NCBI RefSeq assembly: GCF_002192415.1 | Contig: NZ_CP021780.1 | Location: 5,890,001 to 5,954,000, forward strand | Source: Paenibacillus donghaensis | Lineage (GTDB): Bacteria > Bacillota > Bacilli > Paenibacillales > Paenibacillaceae | Length of the DNA: 64,000 nt | Direction of reading: 5' to 3' | In this document: in pieces, positions 46,066 through 54,785 of the stretch | How the letters are laid out: each line of letters begins with the position of its first letter | How positions within the stretch are numbered: position 1 is the stretch's first letter | Notes under the pieces: model-generated | Databases searched by the model: none | Told to the model about the DNA's origin: nothing | What the model saw: the letters and a program-made list of their open reading frames with translations, nothing else | Made by a program: the position numbers and the translations under genes

Positions 46066-47620
46066 GGTTTACGGTCCTCCCGTGCTTAGGCCTGTCCTGC
46101 TTGTTGATGCCCAGCATATACAGTCCCAGCTCCTCTTCACTTACCGCAGACGGGTCCTCGAAATAAGCTACAATCTGACCCTCATACATCACCAGCAGGC
46201 TGTCGCTGATCTCCAGAATTTCATTCAGATCGGCAGAGACCAGCAGAATGGCACAGTCGTCCGAGCGCAGCTCCAGCAGCTTCTGGTGAATGAACTGGGC
46301 CGCGCCGATATCGACACCCCGCGTAGGCTGTTCGGCAATCAGCAGCTCCGGGCTGGTTGAACATTCCCTTGCTACCACTACCTTCTGCATGTTTCCGCCC
46401 GACAGCATTCCGATGGGCTGGGTAGGCCCGGAGCAGCGCACTTTAAATTCCTCCACCAGGGAGGACGCCAGGGCGGCAATCTTGGAGCCATTCAGGAACA
46501 GCCCCTTGTTCATGTCTCTGGAACGGTAACGGGTGGAGATCAGGTTGTCGGAGATGCTGGCATCCCCGGCAGCGCCCTGCCGCATCCGGTCCTCCGGGAT
46601 GTAAGATACCCCAAGGTTGCGGATCTCCAGAATATCCGAGCTGCGGATGTCCGTATCTTTTACCTTAACGGTTCCGCTGCTGGAGACGCCCTTCAGACCG
46701 CCTGTCAGCGCTTCAATCAGCTGGGTCTGACCATTGCCCTCCACTCCGGCGATACCGACAATCTGTCCGCCGCGAACCGTGAAATCAATATTCGCCAGCA
46801 GCGCCTTGCCCTGGGCATCATGAACACTTAAGCCTTCCACGGTAAGCACCGGCTTACTGAAGGCAGGGGTAGTCTTGTCATATTTCAGCACCACATCGCG
46901 GCCCACCATCAGCCTGGAGATTTCCTGCTCGCTCACATCGCTGGTCTGGAAGACTCCTTCACTGCGGCCACTGCGCATAATCGTAATCCGGTCGCAGATC
47001 GCCTTGACCTCCTTGAGCTTATGGGAGATGAACACAATCGTATGCCCCTGCTCACGCAGCTGCTTCAGCTCACGGAACAGCTCCTCCGATTCCTGGGGTG
47101 TCAGCACGGCTGTAGGCTCATCCAAGATCAGAATTCGTGCACCACGCAGCAGCGCCTTCAGAATCTCCACCTTCTGCTTCATGCCAACGGTAAGGTCCTC
47201 TACCTTCGCCTTCGGGTTCACGGCCAGATTATATTTGCGCGCCGTTTCCTCCGTCATGCGGATCGCTTCCGCAGCGCTGAAGCCAAGCCCCTTGCGCGGC
47301 TCCATGCCCAGCACCATATTCTCGGCCACCGTAAAAGAAGGCACCAGCATGAAATGCTGATGGACCATCCCGATCCCCCGGTCAATGGCGTCCTGTGCAG
47401 ACTGCAGCTTCACCTGCTCGCCGCGGATATAGATTCCGCCCTCGCTCGGCTCTTCCATTCCGAACATAATCTTCATCAGCGTCGATTTGCCGGCGCCATT
47501 CTCTCCGGCTAGCGCATGAATCTCCCCCTCCTGCAGGGAGAAGTGGACATCCTTGTTGGCTACAACCCCGTTGGGATACACTTTGGTGATTCCCCGCATT
47601 TCCAGCAGAGCTTTTGACAT
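46058..47620 (-). CDS. Nucleoside ABC transporter ATPase, tandem domains (NupO/YufO-like)
   Basis: Protein of about 520 residues with two ABC domains, as in sugar and nucleoside (BMP-dependent) importers. Domain 1: Walker A GENGAGKSTLMKIMFG, QHFMLVPSFTVAEN, signature LTVGMKQKVEILKAL, Walker B ILILDEPTAVLTPQ. Domain 2 has a degenerate Walker A (GVEGNGQTQLIEAL) and signature LSGGNMQKVVVAREC. The ATG at 47620 (MSKALLEMRG) was chosen over the longer open frame because AAAGGCGG lies upstream and the family starts here. Confidence 0.9.
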   Translation of the reverse strand: MSKALLEMRGITKVYPNGVVANKDVHFSLQEGEIHALAGENGAGKSTLMKIMFGMEEPSEGGIYIRGEQVKLQSAQDAIDRGIGMVHQHFMLVPSFTVAENMVLGMEPRKGLGFSAAEAIRMTEETARKYNLAVNPKAKVEDLTVGMKQKVEILKALLRGARILILDEPTAVLTPQESEELFRELKQLREQGHTIVFISHKLKEVKAICDRITIMRSGRSEGVFQTSDVSEQEISRLMVGRDVVLKYDKTTPAFSKPVLTVEGLSVHDAQGKALLANIDFTVRGGQIVGIAGVEGNGQTQLIEALTGGLKGVSSSGTVKVKDTDIRSSDILEIRNLGVSYIPEDRMRQGAAGDASISDNLISTRYRSRDMNKGLFLNGSKIAALASSLVEEFKVRCSGPTQPIGMLSGGNMQKVVVARECSTSPELLIAEQPTRGVDIGAAQFIHQKLLELRSDDCAILLVSADLNEILEISDSLLVMYEGQIVAYFEDPSAVSEEELGLYMLGINKQDRPKHGRTVNHV

Positions 47621-47868
47621 CGGTCTTTCGCCGCCTTTCCACTTGGAGGTCTGCAAAAACAGGCAGCTGGAATTCCCCCCATCCTGGAAAAGGAACTCCA
47701 ACTGCTCGATAAGCCATAATATATAAGATGAACTTAAGATACAAACGCGCAAGGCTCGGTCGTCCCTACGGTGAATGTTTGAACTTCCCCTTCGGTCCTT
47801 CTCGCTTTTTGTTGCTTTCTTTGGTTCATCTTATACAGATAAAGTTATCTTCACTTTCTACACTGGTT

Positions 47869-49005
47869 TTAAGGTTTAACCGCGTTACGGATCGCTTCCA
47901 CTTCTGAGGTTTCCATGCCCATTGCGTTGTCGACCGTAATTTCCTTGTTGATCAGCTTCTGTTTCACTTCTTCTACCTTGGCCTGCAGATCAGCCGGGAA
48001 GGCTGCCTTGTAAATATCATTCTCGGCAATGCCCACGCCGTCTTCGACGAATCCAAGCACATCGCGTTTGCCCATTTCCAGCGTGCCGTCCTGCAGCTTT
48101 TTCACAGCTCCGAGGATCGCACTGTCAATTTTTTTGATCGCGGAAGTAACAATCAGGTCGCCCTTCTGGCTGTCTGTATCTTTAATCAGCGTACCCTGGT
48201 CAGAGTCTACACCAATGGCATATTTGGTCTTCTCTTTGGCTGCGTCAAAAATCCCCAGTCCCGTACCGCCGGCAACGTTGAAGATCACATCCACGCCGGA
48301 GTTGTATTGAATCAGCGACAGCTCCTTGCCTTTGGCAGGGTTCACGAAATCGCCCGCATAGGACACAGCCACCTTCACTTCAGGGTCCACATACTGTGCG
48401 CCCTGGATATAACCCACCAGGAAAGCATTGATTCCCGGAATATCCATCCCGCCCACGAATCCGATCACATTGTCGGCATTGGCATTGGGCATATCCGATT
48501 GCGTAGCAAGCGCAGCAACCGCACCCGCCAGGAAGGACACTTCGTTCGTGGAGTAGGACATGTTGTACATATTGGCCGGCGCTTCTTCAATATCGGTGTC
48601 ATAGTTGATGAATTTTTTGTCCGGATTGGCTTCAGCCGTCAGATTGAACATCTCGGTAATCTCCGAGCCGCCGGAAATGATTACATTCCAGTCCTCAGCA
48701 GCAATATCATTAAACGTTGGCTCCCATTTGGTCTTGTCGGTGCCCATTTCCACTACCTTGGTTTCCGCACCAAGCTCTGCTTTTACCTTCTGCAGACCGC
48801 TGTTGGCCGCATCGAAAAAGGATTTGTCACCCAGCGTTCCCGGAATCAGCAGCACAACCTTAAGCTTGTCCCCAGTGCCTGCTTTATTACCTTCAGCCGC
48901 TTGATTCGCCGGCGTATTTCCGGCGTTGTTCGCCGTATTGTTTCCACATGCAGTGACCAGGACCATTACCGCCAATAACAATAATGCAAGAACGTTTTTT
49001 CTCAT
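47869..49005 (-). CDS. BMP-family nucleoside-binding lipoprotein (NupN/YufN-like)
   Basis: Protein of 378 residues. Lipobox VLVTACG, then an Asn/Ala-rich spacer and the BMP (PnrA) fold: VVLLIPGTLGDKSFFDAANSGLQKVK, GGSEITEMFNLTAEANPDKKFINYD, FVGGMDIPGINAFLVGYIQGAQYV, AGGTGLGIFDAAKEK. These proteins bind purine or pyrimidine nucleosides outside the membrane. It is the first gene of the importer operon. Confidence 0.92.
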   Translation of the reverse strand: MRKNVLALLLLAVMVLVTACGNNTANNAGNTPANQAAEGNKAGTGDKLKVVLLIPGTLGDKSFFDAANSGLQKVKAELGAETKVVEMGTDKTKWEPTFNDIAAEDWNVIISGGSEITEMFNLTAEANPDKKFINYDTDIEEAPANMYNMSYSTNEVSFLAGAVAALATQSDMPNANADNVIGFVGGMDIPGINAFLVGYIQGAQYVDPEVKVAVSYAGDFVNPAKGKELSLIQYNSGVDVIFNVAGGTGLGIFDAAKEKTKYAIGVDSDQGTLIKDTDSQKGDLIVTSAIKKIDSAILGAVKKLQDGTLEMGKRDVLGFVEDGVGIAENDIYKAAFPADLQAKVEEVKQKLINKEITVDNAMGMETSEVEAIRNAVKP

Positions 49006-49332
49006 TGTTGTTTGTTCACACCCCTGTTTGTAGTTGGATAGATCGCTTTAAAATTACAGCTTGTGGTTGTATAATTTACGGATAAGACCATTCCATACAG
49101 CGGACAATCATGGACCAAAGACCTAAAATTCGTTATATTTCGTTAACAATGCACTATGAAAACGGTTATAATTAGCTATGAACCGGTCAATTTCCGAACG
49201 AGATGGCCAGTCAGGTTCAAAACATACGGTTTAATTGCTACGATCATAACAAATATACCGGGAAAACTTTATATACTTTCGGTCAATTTTTTGTATGATT
49301 CGGCTAAAGATCGCAATCGAGGGAGGTACACG

Positions 49333-50082
49333 ATGGAACGTGTTCTATATATTGTAAGTGCTTTTCATGAGACGGGCACTTATATCCCCCCACATCAACA
49401 CGAATGTTATGAGCTGGTCTATTATATCCATGGCGCAGGGACTACGAATGTGGGGCCGCGCAGCTACCATTTCCGCCCGTCCTCCTTCGCCCTGATCCCT
49501 CCCAACCACAAGCATGACGAGAATCATAGGGACGATGCCGACATTCTGTTCATCGGCTTCCTGAGCGATCATCCCGGGATGAGTACGCTTCAGGGCGTCT
49601 ATGAAGATGATAAGGAGCACTCCGTGCTTCAGACGCTGCGGCGGATGCAGGAGGAGTTCAAGCGCAAGCGTGACGGCTTCGCCGAGCTGATGAATCTGCA
49701 GCTGAGCGAGATCACCGTTCACCTGCTCCGGCTGCTTGGCGCAGCAGATTTCCATTCGCCTTCCGAGGACAGGGTGCAGTATGTGTTGAATTATATGGAT
49801 GAGCACTACCGCCATAAGCTGTCGGTTACGACTCTGGCGGAGATGTCCGGATACAGCTACGACCGCTTCCGACATCTGTTTAAGGAACGATTCGGCTTCT
49901 CCCCGCTGCGTTATCTTCTGCTAAAACGACTGAATTATGCCAAATCCTTGCTCCAGCATACCCAGATGCATATTTCCGAGATTTCAGCTGCGGCGGGGTT
50001 CGTAAATGATTCGCAATTCTGCAATATGTTCAAAAGGGAGACCGGAGTGTCGCCCCGCACCTTCCGTATCCGAACAAAGTAA
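49333..50082 (+). CDS. AraC-family regulator, probable control of the nucleoside operon
   Basis: Protein of 249 residues from the ATG at 49333, which has gggagg 7 nt upstream; the longer frame upstream lacks support. The N-terminal cupin domain has PPHQHECYELVYYIHG and PNHKHDENH. The C-terminal AraC domain has two helix-turn-helix motifs (LAEMSGYSYDRFRHLFKERFG; ISAAAGFVNDSQFCNMFKRETGVSPRTF). It is divergent from the nucleoside importer operon and so probably controls it. Confidence 0.85.
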   Translation: MERVLYIVSAFHETGTYIPPHQHECYELVYYIHGAGTTNVGPRSYHFRPSSFALIPPNHKHDENHRDDADILFIGFLSDHPGMSTLQGVYEDDKEHSVLQTLRRMQEEFKRKRDGFAELMNLQLSEITVHLLRLLGAADFHSPSEDRVQYVLNYMDEHYRHKLSVTTLAEMSGYSYDRFRHLFKERFGFSPLRYLLLKRLNYAKSLLQHTQMHISEISAAAGFVNDSQFCNMFKRETGVSPRTFRIRTK

Positions 50083-50240
50083 TATAATATAACATTAATC
50101 ATTTACTTTATTGTTTTTTTGATTATAATTAGGGTTAATTTTAAATAATCGTTGAATATTGTAATCAATATCTGCTGGATACGTCATGAATAATGACATG
50201 TTAGCTGTCCAAATAAGTTTGTATCAGGGAAGTGGAATGT

Positions 50241-50606
50241 ATGAGCATAGCTATCCTTCTCTCATCGAACGAATCCAAGAAGAAGCTGTCCCGCTGTTAT
50301 AATGAAGTGCATAAGGAATTGTACGGCGTTGGCGTGACACAGCTGAAGATCGATGCCGCCGGCGAGCTGATGCTCATGTTCCTGGTGAAGCACCAGCGGG
50401 TTACCGCCCTGCGCGCCCTTGAAGAACACTACCCCGAGCTGAAGCAATCTGTAGATGCCGCGCTGCACCAGGAGTTCAAGCGGAGAATCCAGAAGAAGCT
50501 CACAGAAGAAATGAATTTGCCGGTCACAGGCGTGCTGCGGGATTACGATCCCCATACCTCCTGGGCCTGTACGATTGTTATTACCGGAACCGGCTCACCC
50601 GAATGA
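50241..50606 (+). CDS. DUF2294-like protein
   Basis: Protein of about 121 residues. The C-terminal half (HQEFKRRIQKKLTEEMNLPVTGVLRDYDPHTSWACTIVI) follows the pattern of DUF2294 domains, a small family of unknown function in Firmicutes, and the start (LSRCYNEVHKELYGVGVTQLKID) is also compatible. ATG at 50241 is chosen with agggaag upstream; an in-frame GTG lies at 50232. No link to the neighbours is evident. It is followed by its own terminator. Confidence 0.6.
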   Translation: MSIAILLSSNESKKKLSRCYNEVHKELYGVGVTQLKIDAAGELMLMFLVKHQRVTALRALEEHYPELKQSVDAALHQEFKRRIQKKLTEEMNLPVTGVLRDYDPHTSWACTIVITGTGSPE

Positions 50607-50699
50607 AACGGGATTTATCTCGCTGACTTCAACTCCGCCGGTGTCCGCTCAAATGTTGTCCATATTAAGGTTCGCCCGATTTCTGTTTACAGACTGAAG

Positions 50700-50745
50700 G
50701 AAGCCGTTGATTAGAGAATCTCTCTATTTCGACGGCTTCTTTTTG
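50700..50745 (+). terminator. Intrinsic terminator before the microcompartment locus
   Basis: Arms gaagccgt (50700-50707) and acggcttc (50732-50739) followed by ttttt. It isolates the DUF2294 gene from the ubiX gene. Confidence 0.75.
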
Positions 50746-50793
50746 TTTATATCCCCGAAATCAGGAGTCATCAACGGAAGGAGCTGCCGCAAG

Positions 50794-51348
50794 ATGAGGA
50801 TTATCGTTGCCGTGACGGGAGCCAGCGGTTCGATCTACGCCTACTCCCTGATTCGCAGCCTGCATCAGTTAGGCATAGAGACTTATGTAATTGCCACCGG
50901 AGCCGGTGAGAATGTTTTGAGATATGAATGCGGGCTGGAGCTGCAAGAAATCGCTGAATATGCCACGGTGTTGTCCAATCAGGATCTATTCGCTCCTGTG
51001 GCCAGCGGCTCTTTTTGCACAGATGGGATGGTGGTCATCCCCTGCTCTATGAACACGCTTGGTGCTATCGCTAACGGCATGGGGGATACCCTGCTTAGCC
51101 GCGCAGCCAGTGTCATGCTGAAGGAGAAACGCAGGCTGGTCATTGTCCCCCGGGAGTCTCCGCTGCATATCATCCACCTTGAGAACATGCTCCGGGTCGC
51201 CCGGGCTGGGGCCGATATCATGCCTGCTTCCCCAGGGTTCTACAATCATCCCTCAGAGATCTGGGAGCTGGTGAATTTCATGAATGCCCGGGTGCTGGAT
51301 GCCTTCGGGATTGAGCATGAGCTAATGAAGAGATGGGGTGAAGCCTGA
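50794..51348 (+). CDS. ubiX: UbiX-family flavin prenyltransferase
   Basis: Protein of 184 residues, normal length. FMN-binding start IIVAVTGASGSIYAYSLI; SGSFCTDGMVVIPCSMNTLGAIANGMGDTLLSRAASVMLKEKRRLVIVPRESPLHIIHLENM is the family core. It prenylates FMN with dimethylallyl phosphate to make the prenyl-FMN cofactor of UbiD decarboxylases. ATG at 50794 has aaggagctg upstream. Its stop codon overlaps the start of the ubiD gene by one base, so the two are co-translated. First gene of the BMC locus. Confidence 0.93.
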   Translation: MRIIVAVTGASGSIYAYSLIRSLHQLGIETYVIATGAGENVLRYECGLELQEIAEYATVLSNQDLFAPVASGSFCTDGMVVIPCSMNTLGAIANGMGDTLLSRAASVMLKEKRRLVIVPRESPLHIIHLENMLRVARAGADIMPASPGFYNHPSEIWELVNFMNARVLDAFGIEHELMKRWGEA

Positions 51349-52691
51349 TGACGGCTGTGAATATCCGGCAATTGCTGGACCGGTGGAAGCATGACGGGAA
51401 GCTGCTGCGGATTACGCGGGAGGTTGATCCCAAGTTTGAGTTCGGAGCCGTGGTCAAAGCGGTCCGGGGAGCAAGGCCATTGTTGTTCGAGCGAATCAAA
51501 GGCTACAGCGTTCCCATGACAGCAGGCCTTGGCGGCTCCAAGGCATTGCTCGCCGAGAGCATGGACATGACACCTGCCGAGTTGCTGCCCCGGCTGATCG
51601 ACGCTGTGGTGAATCCGCTCCCCACGCGGCAGGCGGCCAGTGCGCCGGTACAGGAGAATGTGGTAACCACGCAGATTAACCTGCAGGAGCTGTTTCCGGT
51701 CTGCACCTATCATGCGCTAGACAGCGGAGCCTATTACGTCTCGGGCGTGATGGTAGTCAAAGGGTTCGACGGACACAAGCGTTACACTTCCATCCGGCGG
51801 ATGCAGCTGCTGGAGGGCAACCGGACCAGCATCCTGATCTCCTCGCCTGAATTATTCCAGCAGTACAGGATGTTCGAGGAACGCGGCGAACCGATGGAGG
51901 CTGCCTTTATGTTCGGAGTCGTTCCGGCTGTAGTGCTCGCCTCCCAGGTGAGCACGCATCTGTTCCATGTCGACAAGCTGGATGTCGCCTCCGCCCTGCT
52001 CGGCCAGCCGCTTGAGGTGGTCCGCTGCAAGACGGTGGACCTGGAGGTGCTGGCCGAAGCCGAAGTGGTGTTCGAAGGCCGGATTCTCCCCGGCGTCCGG
52101 GTGCCGGAAGGCCCGTTCGGCGAATTGGGCGGCTACTATGGCCCACGCACGGAACAGCCTGTAGTCGAAATCTCCGCCGTCACCTACCGCAGCCAGCCGA
52201 TCTGGCAGACGATCCTGCCAGCCAGCTATGAAGAGAAGCTGCCGATGGCCATTTCTCGCGAGGTGGCCTTGATCAGCTCGATCCGCCAGGTGGTCCCCGG
52301 GGTGCTGGACGTCCATATCACCATGGGCGGTGTCGGACGATACCACGCGGTGGTGCGAATCAGGAAGGTGCACGACGGAGACGGCAAAACTGCCCTCCTC
52401 GCTGCCTTCGCCGGAGACAAGGACCTCAAGCATGTCGTTGTTGTCGATGAAGACGTCGATCTGCTGAACCCGCTGGACGTGGAATGGGCCATAGCTACCC
52501 GGGTGCAGGCGGATCTTGACCTGTTCATCGTGCCTGGAGCCAAAGGCTCCCCGCTTGAGCCATCGCATAACCTCAGAGGCGTAACCGCCAAGATGGGCAT
52601 CGACGCCACCTACCCGCTGGCGGAAGCGGAGCATTACCGCAGGACACATATCCCCGGTCAGGAGGAGATCCGGCTGGAGGATTATGTTTAG
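51348..52691 (+). CDS. UbiD-family prenyl-FMN-dependent decarboxylase
   Basis: Protein of 447 residues. Family features: TSIRRMQL with the catalytic Arg region, EGPFGELGGYYGP (the paired Glu of the active site), HITMGGVGRYHAVVRIRK, VVVDEDVDLLNPLDVEWAIATRVQ. UbiD enzymes reversibly decarboxylate aromatic, heteroaromatic or alpha,beta-unsaturated acids. The neighbours make this the likely cargo enzyme of the microcompartment. The substrate is unknown; purine/ureide genes nearby suggest a heterocyclic acid rather than a phenol (inference). No clear encapsulation peptide is seen at either end. Confidence 0.92.
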   Translation: MTAVNIRQLLDRWKHDGKLLRITREVDPKFEFGAVVKAVRGARPLLFERIKGYSVPMTAGLGGSKALLAESMDMTPAELLPRLIDAVVNPLPTRQAASAPVQENVVTTQINLQELFPVCTYHALDSGAYYVSGVMVVKGFDGHKRYTSIRRMQLLEGNRTSILISSPELFQQYRMFEERGEPMEAAFMFGVVPAVVLASQVSTHLFHVDKLDVASALLGQPLEVVRCKTVDLEVLAEAEVVFEGRILPGVRVPEGPFGELGGYYGPRTEQPVVEISAVTYRSQPIWQTILPASYEEKLPMAISREVALISSIRQVVPGVLDVHITMGGVGRYHAVVRIRKVHDGDGKTALLAAFAGDKDLKHVVVVDEDVDLLNPLDVEWAIATRVQADLDLFIVPGAKGSPLEPSHNLRGVTAKMGIDATYPLAEAEHYRRTHIPGQEEIRLEDYV

Positions 52692-52723
52692 CGGGCTAAA
52701 ACAATTGTATAAGGAGGTGGATT

Positions 52724-53002
52724 ATGCCAGAAATCAATCAAGCTATCGGACTCATTGAGACACGCGGTCTGACTCCGGCGCTTGAAGCGCTGGATGCGAT
52801 GTGCAAAGCCGCCAACGTCAAGCTGGTAGCGTTCAAGCGGATCGGCTCAGGATTGATTACTGTCATTGTGGAAGGCGATGTCGCTTCCGTATCGGCCGCA
52901 GTAGAAGCGGGCACCAGCGCCTACCTGCGCACCGGCGGCGAGTTGGTTTCCTCCAATGTGATTCCTCGCCCTCATCCCGATCTGGCCGCCATGCTCTACT
53001 GA
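52724..53002 (+). CDS. BMC-H shell protein (PduA/EutM-like)
   Basis: Protein of 92 residues, a single BMC domain: AIGLIETRGLTPALEALDAMCKAANVKLVAFKRIGSGLITVIVEGDVASVSAAVEAG, ending NVIPRPHPDLAAML. It forms hexamers that tile the microcompartment shell facets. RBS aaggaggtgg. It lies 32 bp after ubiD, so enzyme and shell are one transcription unit. Confidence 0.96.
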   Translation: MPEINQAIGLIETRGLTPALEALDAMCKAANVKLVAFKRIGSGLITVIVEGDVASVSAAVEAGTSAYLRTGGELVSSNVIPRPHPDLAAMLY

Positions 53003-53136
53003 TGCAAGGCCAGTGCTTAAGAAGCTGAGACTTCAGCAGTTTGATCGGTTGGCTGGGCCATCTGCCTAACACCACCAATCACTGACCACCAACCATCAGC
53101 CTAGTTCCAGCCGTCAGTTTCCAGTCACCCGTCGTT

Positions 53137-53213
53137 AGTCACCAGTCACCAGTCACCAGTCACCAGTCACCAGTCACCAGTCACCAGTCACCAGTCACCA
53201 GTCACCAGTCACC
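53137..53213. repeat. Heptamer tandem repeat (agtcacc), 11 copies
   Basis: Seventy-seven bases made of exactly eleven agtcacc units, with decayed flanking copies on both sides (agtcacccgtcgtt). It lies between the first shell gene and the 399-residue protein gene. Confidence 0.95.
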
Positions 53214-53266
53214 AAGCGTCAGTCACCCGTCGTTAATCGTCCACCACCACCCGCTGCTGCGAATTA

Positions 53267-53455
53267 GATGCGATTCAGCACTTAATTCAGCCGAATCGAG
53301 CTACATGGGGCATTTAAGTGCGATTCTGCAACTAATTTCCGTCTTTAGAGCGCTGATCAGGTATATCTGCGGAATTAAGTGCCTTTTTGACAACTATTTA
53401 CTCCCAAACACCGATATCCCGCAAATTAAGTGCTGTTTCGCAACTAATTGGTGAC
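53267..53455. repeat. Dispersed intergenic repeat, attaagtgc...aactaatt
   Basis: Degenerate units with ttaagtgcgattctgcaact-like text occur about four times at 60-bp spacing. A related piece is seen at 58508-58540. They are probably lineage-specific intergenic repeats. Confidence 0.55.
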
Positions 53456-53539
53456 GTTCAACATGAGCAGGATGATGTATAGCATTGGTTAGTTTAAATG
53501 GCACAGTTAGTCTAACCACAACTCAGGAGGTGATCATAC

Positions 53540-54739
53540 TTGTCCGAATTTATGCGAAATGTGGTTTCAGAGGTCTTGCAGAGAAACCAGCAGATACGCG
53601 TTGCCGCCCCTTCTTCTCCTGCCACCGCAGGCTTACCGGGCTTACCAAACGCATCAGCCTTATCAGGTGCACCAGGTTTACCTAGCACTTCAAGTTTACC
53701 TGCCTCCTGCTCTGCAGCCAGCCAGGATCATTGCCCGCACACCTGCACTCAGCCGGGGGCTTGCACCAAAGCACCGCTCGCGGTGAAGCGCACCAATTAC
53801 CAGAAGGAGCAGGCGACCAAACGATTGGCGCTCCTTACGGGCAATGGCGGAGAGCATAGCTTCGGCCGATCCGGCGGGTCCAGCGGGTCCAGCAACTCCG
53901 GCAACTCCGGCGGATCCGGCGCTTCTGAAGCTTCCAGCGGCAGCACACTCATCGTCGGCACCCCGCCCACTGCCAGCCGCAGCATTCCCGCCGCGGCGAA
54001 TCCACACGCCGCCGCTCCTGCCATCGCTGCTGCAAGCGCCCGCTCCCTGCCGTCCCGGCAGTTCGCCGAGCAGTGCCTCTCGCCGCTGCTGCTGCGCACG
54101 CTGGCGCCAGCGGCACAGCCGCCACTGGCTGCGCCCGGCCGCGGCGCCGCAAGCCCCGGCACTTCCGAGCCCTCCCGGCTCGCCACTGCCGACAACCTGG
54201 AGGCCTGGCTGTTCCCGGAGGTCACAGCCACACTGCGGCCGCTGCTGGGAACAGGCAGCCGCAGCTACCGCTCAGCCGGAGTGCTGCGCGCTCCGGCCGC
54301 CCATCCCGGCCAGCTGTTCGCGGCCGAGACCAGCCTGGCAGAGGCTCACGGTCTGGAAGCCGACATCTGCTGGAACGAAGCCGGCAGCGGCTTCGAGCTG
54401 AAGCTGTTCGGCAATGATTCCCGTGAGCTGGCCCTCAGGCTGCAGCAGATCGCCGGGCGGCTGCAGGCCGACGCCGCCCGGCCCATCAAGCTGTTCGCCA
54501 GCCTGAGCCCCGGCGAACTGCTGCGGCGGCATCTCGAGGCTGGCCAGCAGGAAGCGCTGGCTGTGATCGATGCCGGTTCCCGCTGGAGCAGCATCGGCCT
54601 GCTGGAGCAGGCACTCTGCCGCAGCAGTGCTCTGAGCGGTCTGCGAATCCGCGCACAGCAGAGCTACTGCATCCTCACCGGCAGCTCGGCGCAGGTGGCG
54701 GAGGCCGAAGCAGTGCTGAGCAGCCTGCTGCAGAAATAA
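53540..54739 (+). CDS. BMC-associated protein with encapsulation-type helix, Cys cluster and divergent BMC-like C-terminus
   Basis: Protein of 399 residues, start TTG at 53540 behind AGGAGGTGAT. Residues 2-19 (SEFMRNVVSEVLQRNQQI) form an amphipathic helix like BMC encapsulation peptides. Next is a Pro/Ser-rich linker, then four cysteines (57, 65, 69, 75), possibly a metal or Fe-S site. A basic segment (80-96) and a long Ser/Gly/Ala/Pro linker (105-215) follow. The C-terminal part has two stretches resembling divergent BMC domains (about 245-310 and 338-396, e.g. EALAVIDAGSRWSSIGLLEQALCR). It may be a scaffold or a modified tandem-BMC shell protein. I know no named family for it. Codon use is very GC-rich. 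Confidence 0.6.
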   Translation: MSEFMRNVVSEVLQRNQQIRVAAPSSPATAGLPGLPNASALSGAPGLPSTSSLPASCSAASQDHCPHTCTQPGACTKAPLAVKRTNYQKEQATKRLALLTGNGGEHSFGRSGGSSGSSNSGNSGGSGASEASSGSTLIVGTPPTASRSIPAAANPHAAAPAIAAASARSLPSRQFAEQCLSPLLLRTLAPAAQPPLAAPGRGAASPGTSEPSRLATADNLEAWLFPEVTATLRPLLGTGSRSYRSAGVLRAPAAHPGQLFAAETSLAEAHGLEADICWNEAGSGFELKLFGNDSRELALRLQQIAGRLQADAARPIKLFASLSPGELLRRHLEAGQQEALAVIDAGSRWSSIGLLEQALCRSSALSGLRIRAQQSYCILTGSSAQVAEAEAVLSSLLQK

Positions 54740-54785
54740 CCGTGCAGCGCAGCTTAGCTGCACTGACTAGAAGGAGGTCTGGACC

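Larger units (their letters stand above)
53003..53539. other. Gene-free region with several repeat types
   Basis: No coding frame is supported. It holds an 11-copy heptamer (53137-53213) and four attaagtgc/aactaatt-type units (about 53267-53452). An AGGAGGTGAT (53525-53534) serves the next gene. Confidence 0.6.

Noticed and set aside
49006-49332. Purine riboswitch between the nucleoside operon and its AraC gene
   Set aside because: No CCGTAAA-type loop or matching three-stem pattern on either strand.
53797-54231. Minus-strand frame antisense to the 399-residue BMC protein
   Set aside because: GC-rich coding DNA gives open frames on the other strand; the plus frame has the RBS, operon position and a plausible encapsulation helix.
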